DNA of 21,527 nt from the NCBI GenBank assembly GCA_964384965.1, contig CAYLLR010000009.1, positions 1 to 21,527 on the forward strand, written 5' to 3'. Below the pieces are notes generated by a model. It was not told the DNA's origin. It made no database searches and saw only the letters and a program-made list of their open reading frames with translations. Of this stretch, positions 1 through 5,751 are shown in pieces. The translations under genes were made by a program, and so were the position numbers. Every line of letters starts with the position of its first letter. Position 1 is the first letter of the stretch. The stretch comes from GW2011-AR1 sp964384965 (GTDB taxonomy: Archaea > Nanobdellota > Nanobdellia > Pacearchaeales > GW2011-AR1).

Positions 1-1045
1 CGTTTAAATCTGAATTTTCTATTTCTTCATAGATTCGCTTTATCTCGGTTCCCGTAATCCCATAACCTCTAAAAGTAACTTCTGCTCTTCCCCCAATAAC
101 ATATCCTTGTTGAGTCTTGCTCGGAATTCCCCTGAAATTAAAATCGACCAATACACAAGAATAATATGTTTCTTTTACGGAATTCAAAAATTTTTCAGTC
201 CCAAAAAATTCAGGATAGTTCATCATTTTTACCTGTTCTTTTATGTTCAAAGTCTTCTTCCCAAAAAGTGTTAATTCCAAAAGAAGTGAATTAAACATTT
301 TTACCAAGGAAGGATTTTTTGAATTGCCTGCCATTTCTAAATCCTGTGCTGCTTTTAGATAAGGTTTTGCCCATTTGGTATATACCTTTAGTGAATTAAT
401 CTGGCTCTTTAGATAAATTTTTTCAATTTTATATCTCTTTTCAAGCTCTGCTTTTGACTCCTTAATCCAATTATTAAATTCATGAATTCTCGGTTTTAAA
501 ATCCTTTTTACTATTTGATTTAAATCCAAATTATCAACTTCTTTCTCTTCATTCACAATTAGGAATGCATCAATCAAGGTGTTAAATCCAGATTGACCTA
601 AAGCCATTGCTTTTATTGATGAATTTCCCTTTTGTATATCTACCTTATCCATCCAAATTTGTTTTAAACTTAAAAGAGCGGACGCTTTTTTATCCGGATT
701 TTTCAAATCTTTATAAGATTGTAATCTAATTCTAAATTCCCTTAAATCATAAATTAAATTTAAGATACTTCTTAGGACTGTATTTATGTCTCCCAAAAGT
801 TTAGCCCCTTGCTGTTGCATAATTGAACTTCTTTGACCCATTTCTCCAAAATGTTGTGAACCAGGACTTGAAACAAAATTATCAACCAACTTTTCAGTCT
901 CAAGACCTAAGTCATTCATTAAATCAAGAATAAAAAAATAGATTGGTTCAAGAGTTTCGCTCGGAGAATCATAGATTAATTTATGTTCATTTTTAGGCCC
1001 CCTTCCTGTAACTTCTTCAATAATTTCTGAAATGGATTTTACCAT
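1..1045 (-). CDS. Hypothetical protein, C-terminus cut off by window edge
   Basis: Reading the minus strand from the ATG at 1045 gives 348 uninterrupted codons to the window edge; the frame is still open, so the protein is longer. It begins MVKSISEIIEEVTGRGPKNE. It is soluble, with no signal peptide or membrane segment. Most of it looks helical and rich in charged residues and Leu/Ile, with a Gly/Ser/Gln-rich patch near residues 60-85. The last ~50 visible residues look more beta-like and contain a GGRAEVTFRGYGITETE stretch. I do not recognise the family and assign no function. The start is supported by a TATA box centred 25.5 bases upstream. It is divergent from the coiled-coil gene at 1122. 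Confidence 0.8.
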   Translation of the reverse strand, partial: MVKSISEIIEEVTGRGPKNEHKLIYDSPSETLEPIYFFILDLMNDLGLETEKLVDNFVSSPGSQHFGEMGQRSSIMQQQGAKLLGDINTVLRSILNLIYDLREFRIRLQSYKDLKNPDKKASALLSLKQIWMDKVDIQKGNSSIKAMALGQSGFNTLIDAFLIVNEEKEVDNLDLNQIVKRILKPRIHEFNNWIKESKAELEKRYKIEKIYLKSQINSLKVYTKWAKPYLKAAQDLEMAGNSKNPSLVKMFNSLLLELTLFGKKTLNIKEQVKMMNYPEFFGTEKFLNSVKETYYSCVLVDFNFRGIPSKTQQGYVIGGRAEVTFRGYGITGTEIKRIYEEIENSDLN

Positions 1046-1065
1046 AATGTTTATTGGAATAAGAT

Positions 1066-1075
1066 GTTTAAAAAA
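1066..1075 (-). promoter_or_regulatory. TATA box for the minus-strand gene starting at 1045
   Basis: On the minus strand this reads TTTTTTAAAC. Its centre is 25.5 bases upstream of the ATG at 1045, so transcription would begin at or beside the start codon (leaderless mRNA). Confidence 0.5.
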
Positions 1076-1092
1076 TATTCTGATTGCATAAA

Positions 1093-1100
1093 TTTAAATA
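1093..1100 (+). promoter_or_regulatory. TATA box for the coiled-coil gene
   Basis: TTTAAATA, centred 25.5 bases before the ATG at 1122, consistent with leaderless transcription. It lies back to back with the opposite-strand TATA box at 1066-1075, so the 76-base gap holds two divergent promoters. Confidence 0.55.
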
Positions 1101-1121
1101 ATTTAATAGGATGATTAAAAT

Positions 1122-1460
1122 ATGGGAATTTGGAAGAAAAAAGAAAGATATGTTGATTTATCGGAAAAAATGAGAAGACAAGAAGAAAAACTGGAGAATT
1201 TTAAATCAAATGCGGAAGAGGCAAATTCTCAAGGAAATCAATCTTCCGGGGGTTTCTTTAGTTTTTTCGGGAATTCGGGGGATAAAACCAATATAAATGC
1301 TTCAAGTGAATCATCTTTTGAAAGTCCGGATCAAAGAAGGAAAAAATTGGCAAAAAGGTTGTCCGATATGACCTTAAAAATGGAAGATTTGGAAAACCAA
1401 ATATACCATTTAAAACAAAAGGTTGAAGTCCTTGAAAGAAAACAAAAAATAGGGTATTAA
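1122..1460 (+). CDS. Small coiled-coil protein of unknown function
   Basis: 112 residues. A basic N-terminus (MGIWKKKERYVDL) leads into a charged helix at about 10-35. A Gly/Ser/Phe/Asn-rich low-complexity linker follows at about 38-68 (GGFFSFFGNSG). A second long helix at about 70-108 has heptad-like Leu/Met/Ile spacing (MTLKMEDLENQIYHLKQKV), a likely coiled coil. There is no signal peptide, membrane segment or catalytic motif. The shape suggests an oligomerising adaptor or scaffold, but that is inference from composition only. It is divergent from the long unknown protein at 1045, and the shared 76-base promoter region suggests coordinated expression. Confidence 0.75.
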   Translation: MGIWKKKERYVDLSEKMRRQEEKLENFKSNAEEANSQGNQSSGGFFSFFGNSGDKTNINASSESSFESPDQRRKKLAKRLSDMTLKMEDLENQIYHLKQKVEVLERKQKIGY

Positions 1461-1473
1461 AACATTAATTAAA

Positions 1474-1481
1474 TTAATAAA
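1474..1481 (+). promoter_or_regulatory. TATA-like box for gltX
   Basis: TTAATAAA, centred 25.5 bases before the gltX ATG at 1503. No Shine-Dalgarno lies between it and the ATG; the intervening sequence is pyrimidine-rich. A leaderless transcript is the simplest reading. Confidence 0.4.
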
Positions 1482-1502
1482 CTTCTTCTTCTAAATCCTT
1501 TT

Positions 1503-2705
1503 ATGGTAAAAAATTTAGATGAAAAGATTCGGGGATATTCTCTAAAGAACGCAATTTCTTATAATGGAAAAGCAAATCAAAACTCCGTTATTTCTGCACT
1601 TTTTAATGAGGGGCTTGAAAGATCAATGATAAAAAATCTCGTACCAAAAATTCAAAAAACCATCAAAGAAATTTCGAAACTTAGTCTTGAAGAACAAAAA
1701 GAAGATTTTGAGAAATTTAAAAAATTCATTTCTGAAAGAACCTCCAGAGAAGGATTGCCGGAACTTCCAAATTCTGAAAAAGGAGTTGTCATGCGTTTTG
1801 CTCCTTCGGCTTCAGGACCGATGCACATAGGACATGCAATCGTCGCGGGATTAAGTATTGATTACGTTAAGAAGTATGGAGGAAAATTTTATCTAAGAAT
1901 TGAAGATACCAATCCCGAAAACATTGACCCTGAAAGCTACAAACTTTTAGAAGAAGATGGTGAGTGGCTCAGCGAGGGAAAAAGTGAAACTATAATTCAG
2001 TCAGATAGAATGAATTTATATTATAATTATATTGAAAAACTCTTAAAAAATAATAACATTTACGTTTGTGAATGCACCTCCGAATCTTTTAGAAATTTTT
2101 CTAAGAAAAAAAAAGAATGTCCGTGTAGGAATCTTAACCAAAAAATACAAAGTGAGAGATGGAAAAAAATGAAAAAAGGGTTTTATAACGAAGGTGAAGC
2201 GGTATTAAGGTTTAAATCTAATATGAATCATAAAAATCCGGCAATGAGGGACTTTCCTCTTGCAAGAATAAATAAACGAACACATCCAAGGCAAGGTAAC
2301 AAATATTCTGTCTGGCCTTTGATGAATCTCTCCGTTGCCGTCGATGATATTGATTTAAAAATGACCCACATCATTAGAGGAAAAGACCATCGTGACAATG
2401 CCGAAAGACAAAAGTTGATTTTTAATGCATTAAATAAAAATTTCCCTTGGACAGCCTTCCTCGGTAGATTGCATTTTAAAGGGTTAGAACTCTCAACATC
2501 TAAATTTAAAGAAGGAATAAAAAATGGGGAATATTCCGGATGGGGAGACCCTAAACTTCCCACTTTAATTTCTCTGAAAAAAAAAGGATACAAACCCGAA
2601 GCTTTCTTAAAACTTGCCGAGCATATAGGGCTTTCGGAAGTAGACAAAAACATAAATTCAAAAGATTTTTTTAAATTACTTGATAAATTCAACAGAAAAA
2701 ATTAA
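1503..2705 (+). CDS. gltX: Glutamyl-tRNA synthetase, archaeal type, lacking the C-terminal anticodon-binding domain
   Basis: Charges tRNA with glutamate in the cytoplasm. The 400 residues include the archaeal N-terminal helical extension (about 1-90), then the class I catalytic core: RFAPSASGPMHIGHA with HIGH at 108-111, LRIEDTNP at 131-138, four zinc-type cysteines (189, 191, 206, 208), the IIRGKDH stretch at 290-296 and a KMSKS-type loop LSTSK at 330-334. The segment GWGDPKLPTL is the usual sequence after that loop. The protein ends at LLDKFNRKN, which matches the family's N-R-K step into the anticodon-binding beta barrels. Archaeal GluRS is normally about 550-570 residues, so about 150 are missing. 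Only 92 bases separate the stop from the pilin ATG, and I see no barrel-like sequence in other frames. The enzyme identity is firm; how it reads the anticodon is not known. Confidence 0.9.
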   Translation: MVKNLDEKIRGYSLKNAISYNGKANQNSVISALFNEGLERSMIKNLVPKIQKTIKEISKLSLEEQKEDFEKFKKFISERTSREGLPELPNSEKGVVMRFAPSASGPMHIGHAIVAGLSIDYVKKYGGKFYLRIEDTNPENIDPESYKLLEEDGEWLSEGKSETIIQSDRMNLYYNYIEKLLKNNNIYVCECTSESFRNFSKKKKECPCRNLNQKIQSERWKKMKKGFYNEGEAVLRFKSNMNHKNPAMRDFPLARINKRTHPRQGNKYSVWPLMNLSVAVDDIDLKMTHIIRGKDHRDNAERQKLIFNALNKNFPWTAFLGRLHFKGLELSTSKFKEGIKNGEYSGWGDPKLPTLISLKKKGYKPEAFLKLAEHIGLSEVDKNINSKDFFKLLDKFNRKN

Positions 2706-2724
2706 ATTCCCAAGAACAATAACA

Positions 2725-2733
2725 TTTTTATAC
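2725..2733 (+). promoter_or_regulatory. TATA box for the pilin gene
   Basis: TTTTTATAC. Transcription would start near 2755, giving a leader of about 43 bases that includes a strong ribosome binding site. This differs from the leaderless geometry of most other genes here. Confidence 0.5.
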
Positions 2734-2784
2734 TAGTTTTTTATTATTATGGTATAGCAGTGATGCTAAGGGAGAAAATTATAA

Positions 2785-2792
2785 GGAGGTGA
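2785..2792 (+). promoter_or_regulatory. Strong Shine-Dalgarno deciding the pilin start
   Basis: GGAGGTGA, five bases before the ATG at 2798. An in-frame GTG at 2789 lies inside this motif, so the ATG at 2798 is the likely start. It is the strongest ribosome binding site I see ahead of a convincing gene in the window. Confidence 0.75.
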
Positions 2793-2797
2793 AAATA

Positions 2798-3244
2798 ATG
2801 AAAGGAAAAAAGGGTTTATCTACTGTTGTTACTACTTTGATTCTCGTGTTGTTGGTTCTTGCTGCAATCGGGATAGTTTGGAATCCTATCAAAAGTTTAT
2901 TAACAAAGAGTGGAGATTCACTTGACCGAACAAAATGTCTGGACGTTGATATTAGAGCAACTAAAATTGTTAACGTAACCGACACAACTTACAATGTTAC
3001 CTTGGTAAGAAGTTCTACTGGAGATGGGACATTTAGTGCGAAGTTGATTCTTTTCGACAAATCTGGAAATTCTGCAGGGGTACAATCTGCAAATACTGAC
3101 TTTGATCCTCTGGATGTAAAAGTTGTTGGACCGATAACCGGACCTGCAAATGCTACAAAAATAGAGGTTACACCAACATACGTCGATAGTAATGGGAAAG
3201 AACAAATTTGCAACACTAAAACAACAAGAGAATTTAATTTGTAA
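2798..3244 (+). CDS. Archaeal type IV pilin-like protein
   Basis: 148 residues from the ATG chosen by the ribosome binding site. The N-terminus MKGKKG-LSTVVTTLIL is a class III signal: a short basic leader, Gly6 for the prepilin peptidase cut, then a hydrophobic helix at about 7-28 that anchors the precursor and becomes the filament core. The rest is a Thr/Ser/Asn/Asp-rich, beta-type surface domain. It has two cysteines (47 and 138) that could form a disulphide and three Asn-X-Thr sites (59, 66, 118) suited to N-glycosylation. It should assemble into an external adhesion pilus or surface filament, but no assembly ATPase, platform protein or peptidase lies nearby. The poly-T tract after it suggests a monocistronic unit. 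The pilin-like class is clear; the filament type is not. Confidence 0.85.
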   Translation: MKGKKGLSTVVTTLILVLLVLAAIGIVWNPIKSLLTKSGDSLDRTKCLDVDIRATKIVNVTDTTYNVTLVRSSTGDGTFSAKLILFDKSGNSAGVQSANTDFDPLDVKVVGPITGPANATKIEVTPTYVDSNGKEQICNTKTTREFNL

Positions 3245-3245
3245 A

Positions 3246-3280
3246 TTTATTTTTTAATTTTAATTTTTATTTTATTTTTA
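3246..3280 (+). terminator. Poly-T terminator after the pilin gene
   Basis: A run of T-blocks separated by single or double A, starting two bases after the pilin stop. This is the usual form of an intrinsic archaeal terminator. It is followed by a hyphenated palindrome CCAAA-CA-TTTGG at 3281-3292. Confidence 0.5.
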
Positions 3281-3306
3281 CCAAACATTTGGAAGCTGAG
3301 GAGACA

Positions 3307-3455
3307 ATGAAGCTTAAGAGAGGGGATAATGAATCGCTTTTGACTTAAGAAGATTTTTAGTGTTAATACCTTTTATAACTTGGGGCATTTTTATTTGGTT
3401 CATAACAATTTTAAACCAAAATCACGGGGTTCTGGAATTGGTGTTTTTTCTTTAA
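3307..3455 (+). pseudogene. Possible small membrane-protein ORF with a one-base frameshift
   Basis: An ATG at 3307 is preceded by a Shine-Dalgarno-like TGAGGAG at 3297-3303 (spacing a short 3 bases). The frame opens MKLKRGDNESLLT and stops at 3348. Adding one T to the TTTT run at 3338-3341 would join it to a strongly hydrophobic frame reading FDLRRFLVLIPFITWGIFIW and ending at 3455. The result is a 49-residue protein with a basic N-terminus and one membrane helix. It could be a recently broken gene, a sequencing or assembly indel, a programmed -1 shift, or chance in AT-rich DNA. It lies between the pilin gene and the convergent U32 gene. I recognise no family. Confidence 0.3.
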
Positions 3456-3482
3456 AATATTTTCAAGAAGTATTCAGTTTAT

Positions 3483-4664
3483 TTATCGATGAAGATTTTT
3501 CACGATGTAGACTTCATCATTCTTCCTAACTCTCGGAAGTTTTAATCCAACTTCCTGACCTTTGATTGCTTTCTTAACCGGTTTTTTATTTATTTCTAAT
3601 CTTTTTACTTTTATTTTTTCTAGGCCTGTTGTGTTTCCAATTATTGCAATTTCATCTCCTAATTCTATTTTTCCGGTAGAAATAAAGATTGTTCCAACTT
3701 TGGACTTAGGGTAATAATGTTTTATCTTCCCTATAAATTCTTTTTTTGTTGTTGCAGCAGAATTTTCAATATCTGAAAAATCATCGTTTGTAGGGGTTCC
3801 CATATAAAACCCTGAAGAAAATCCTCTATTATAAACCTCTTTGAGTTTTTCCATTCCCTTTTCTATTTCCATTTTCGTCAATTTTTTATCTAATGCTTTC
3901 CTATAAATTCTTACAACTGCATCGACGTATCGCGAATCTCTACTTCTCCCTTCAATTTTAAACGAAACTATCCCTGCTTGTTTTAATTTCTCTATGAAAG
4001 GGAGGGTGCATAAATCTTTAGCGGATAAAATGGTATTTCTTTTTAATTTCAATTCTCTTCCTTCGGCATCCTTTATTGTATAACTTCTTCTACAAACTTG
4101 GGCACACATTCCTCTATTAGCACTTCTCTTAAAAAGTTCCTGTGACATAAAACATCTTCCAGAAACAGCGACACACATTGCCCCGTGAATAAAACATTCA
4201 ACCTGAACAAATTTTGAAATTTTTTTTATCTGATTCAAATTCAATTCCCGTGCAAGAACAATCCTTTCTGCACCCAAATTTTTGTAAAATTTTGCAGCTT
4301 CGGAATTTGAAACAGATGCCTGAGTAGAAATATGAAAAGGGATTTTTAAATTTCTACACAAATTTATTACGGACAAATCCCAGCAAATAACTGCATCAAC
4401 CTTCCCCTTTATTTGCCCTAAAATTTTTTTGATTTTTTCTAATTCCTCTTCAAAAATAATTACATTTAGGGTTAAATATTTTTTAATTTTGCTCCCACAA
4501 ATCTTATTTATTTTGTCCAAATCTTTTATTGTAAAATTTTTTGCATTATCCCTCATAGAAAATTCCTTTAGCCCAAAATAAACCGCATCTGCTCCTGCTT
4601 TTATTGCCGAAACCAACATTGGAAAACTTCCAGCAGGCGCTAAAAGTTCATATCTTTTTTTCAT
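3483..4664 (-). CDS. trhP: Peptidase U32-family protein, TrhP/YegQ-like tRNA hydroxylase
   Basis: 393 residues. It opens ELLAPAGSFPMLVSAIKAGADAVYFG, the usual start of the U32 TIM-barrel. The family signature follows at 156-171 (E156, H160, G161, C164, C171), with further cysteines at 187 and 191 (GMCAQVCRRSY). These four cysteines match the iron-sulphur cluster ligands of the TrhP/RlhA group. TrhP-type members hydroxylate the wobble uridine (5-hydroxyuridine at position 34) of tRNAs using prephenate; despite the name they are not proven proteases. The C-terminal ~90 residues (FIGKIKHYYPKSKVGTIFIS) fit the small beta-barrel of this family. It follows an unknown gene by 24 bases and is probably co-transcribed with it. 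Family assignment is firm; the exact substrate is inferred. Confidence 0.85.
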   Translation of the reverse strand: MKKRYELLAPAGSFPMLVSAIKAGADAVYFGLKEFSMRDNAKNFTIKDLDKINKICGSKIKKYLTLNVIIFEEELEKIKKILGQIKGKVDAVICWDLSVINLCRNLKIPFHISTQASVSNSEAAKFYKNLGAERIVLARELNLNQIKKISKFVQVECFIHGAMCVAVSGRCFMSQELFKRSANRGMCAQVCRRSYTIKDAEGRELKLKRNTILSAKDLCTLPFIEKLKQAGIVSFKIEGRSRDSRYVDAVVRIYRKALDKKLTKMEIEKGMEKLKEVYNRGFSSGFYMGTPTNDDFSDIENSAATTKKEFIGKIKHYYPKSKVGTIFISTGKIELGDEIAIIGNTTGLEKIKVKRLEINKKPVKKAIKGQEVGLKLPRVRKNDEVYIVKNLHR

Positions 4665-4688
4665 AAAAATCTGATGATTCGATGGTTT

Positions 4689-5111
4689 TTAAGATTTCTT
4701 AATCCTATAAAAAGGAATCCCGGGGGCCCTTTCAATTTTTGTTGGTTCAATTTCTATTTTTTTATTAAAATATATTTGAAGAAAATCCCCATTTTTATAA
4801 TTTGAATGATTTAATACAGAAATCTCCTCTATTTTTTCATTTAAATCTGATCTTATGGTAAATCCGTGATCTGTATCTTTTTTGAAGAGATATATTTCTT
4901 TGTTATCTAACAAAAACAAAAATCCATTCTTCTTCTTTTTAAAATTTAGAATTTTCCCTTCTAAATTCTCGTTTAAAATCGTTGACCTTGCAAACCCTTC
5001 CAACTTATTAGTATTTCCTATATAAAATCTGGTTGGAGAAAAATTTTCAAAACAATATTTTAAATTTTTTAAATCTTCTTTCTCCAAAAGCCAGTAAACT
5101 CTAAAATCCAT
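4689..5111 (-). CDS. Hypothetical protein upstream of the U32 gene
   Basis: 140 residues, soluble and Lys/Asn/Phe-rich. It begins MDFRVYWLLEKEDLKNLKYC and ends ERAPGIPFYRIKKS. Several short alternating hydrophobic stretches (NGFLFLLDNKEIYLF, GDFLQIYFNKKIEI) suggest a mostly beta fold. I see no known motif. Its stop is 24 bases before the start of the U32 gene on the same strand, so the two are probably one transcript; a role in tRNA or RNA modification is only a guess from that pairing. It is divergent from nrdR across 202 bases. A weak TATA-like element near 5137 on the minus strand fits a leaderless start at 5111. Confidence 0.7.
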   Translation of the reverse strand: MDFRVYWLLEKEDLKNLKYCFENFSPTRFYIGNTNKLEGFARSTILNENLEGKILNFKKKKNGFLFLLDNKEIYLFKKDTDHGFTIRSDLNEKIEEISVLNHSNYKNGDFLQIYFNKKIEIEPTKIERAPGIPFYRIKKS

Positions 5112-5253
5112 GAAAACCTAAAAAAATTAATCTTCATAAAATTATCTTTTTTCATAGATTAGATTTGTTTAGGTTTTATTGATAATTTTTCTGCTTGTTA
5201 TTTGAAAATAGTTAAAAAGATTTAAATAGCTAAAAAATAACCTTTTTTGTTAG

Positions 5254-5269
5254 ATACAGATTGTTGTAA
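5254..5269 (+). promoter_or_regulatory. NrdR-box-like operator, upstream copy (imperfect)
   Basis: ATACAGATTGTTGTAA. It keeps the TACA...TGTA arms at the same positions as the perfect palindrome downstream, and 11 of 16 positions are identical to it. The two copies are separated by 16 bases (32 bases centre to centre, about three helical turns). This is the spacing known for tandem bacterial NrdR boxes. Confidence 0.55.
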
Positions 5270-5270
5270 C

Positions 5271-5279
5271 TTTAATAAG
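5271..5279 (+). promoter_or_regulatory. Probable TATA element between the two NrdR boxes
   Basis: TTTAATAAG, giving a start near 5300 inside the downstream box and a leader of about 13 bases. A second candidate, TTTAAATAG near 5221-5229, would start transcription near 5250 and leave both boxes just downstream. Either way, a protein bound to the boxes would block initiation. Confidence 0.4.
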
Positions 5280-5285
5280 TCCAAT

Positions 5286-5301
5286 ATACAATATATTGTA
5301 T
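5286..5301 (+). promoter_or_regulatory. NrdR-box-like operator, downstream copy (perfect palindrome)
   Basis: ATACAATATATTGTAT is a perfect 16-base inverted repeat, 12 bases before the nrdR ATG. Against the bacterial NrdR-box consensus acaCwAwATaTwGtgt, 14 of 16 positions agree. The differences are the symmetric second and fifteenth bases. Confidence 0.7.
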
Positions 5302-5313
5302 TAAAAAATAAAA

Positions 5314-5751
5314 ATGAAATGTCCGTTTTGCCAAGATACCAAATTTAAAGTCACAAACAAAAGAGATTCTTTAGAAGGAATTCGGAGAAGAAGGGAATGC
5401 CTTAAATGTGGGAGAAGATTTACAACTTATGAAAGAATTTCTGAAACAGATTTTTATGTGATAAAAAAAGATGGTTCAAGAGAAAAATTTGATCCTGAAA
5501 AAATAAAAAAAGGATTAAACAAATCGTTTGAAAAAAGACCTGTATCAAAGGAAAAAATAAATAAGATTTCCATTGAAATTGAAGAACAATTAAGAAAAAA
5601 AGGTAAGAAAGAAATTAAAAGCAAACTTATCGGGGAAATGATGATGAAAAAAATAAAAAAATTGGATAAAGTAGCATATGTGAGGTTTGCATCTGTTTAT
5701 AGAGAATTCAAGGATATAAAAGACTTTAAAGAGGAATTAAGAAGTTTGTAA
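5314..5751 (+). CDS. nrdR: Transcriptional regulator NrdR
   Basis: 145 residues, the usual NrdR length. The N-terminal zinc ribbon has C3, C6, C29 and C32 with the family strings MKCPFC, IRRRRECLKCGRRFTTYE. An ATP-cone follows at about 46-136 (VIKKDGSREKFDPEKIKKGL; VAYVRFASVYREFKDI). NrdR represses ribonucleotide reductase genes when the cone senses ATP/dATP. The nrdJ ATG follows its stop with no gap, so the two form one operon. Tandem NrdR-box-like palindromes sit directly upstream, implying autoregulation of the operon. The family is mainly bacterial and patchy in archaea, so acquisition from bacteria is plausible (inference). Confidence 0.95.
   Translation: MKCPFCQDTKFKVTNKRDSLEGIRRRRECLKCGRRFTTYERISETDFYVIKKDGSREKFDPEKIKKGLNKSFEKRPVSKEKINKISIEIEEQLRKKGKKEIKSKLIGEMMMKKIKKLDKVAYVRFASVYREFKDIKDFKEELRSL

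Noticed and set aside
2228..2692. 154-codon minus-strand ORF inside gltX
   Set aside because: Antisense shadow of a conserved coding region with no promoter or ribosome binding site of its own.
2706..2797. Frameshifted remainder of gltX
   Set aside because: Only 92 bases separate the stop from the pilin ATG, and they hold the pilin promoter and ribosome binding site; no barrel-like sequence is found in the other frames.
3281..3292. Hyphenated palindrome CCAAA-CA-TTTGG as an operator
   Set aside because: It is short, single and lies after a terminator with no identified regulator; noted only as context.
4665..4688. C/D box guide RNA suggested by CTGATGA near 4676
   Set aside because: The gap is only 24 bases, far too short for box C, C', D' and D with guides.
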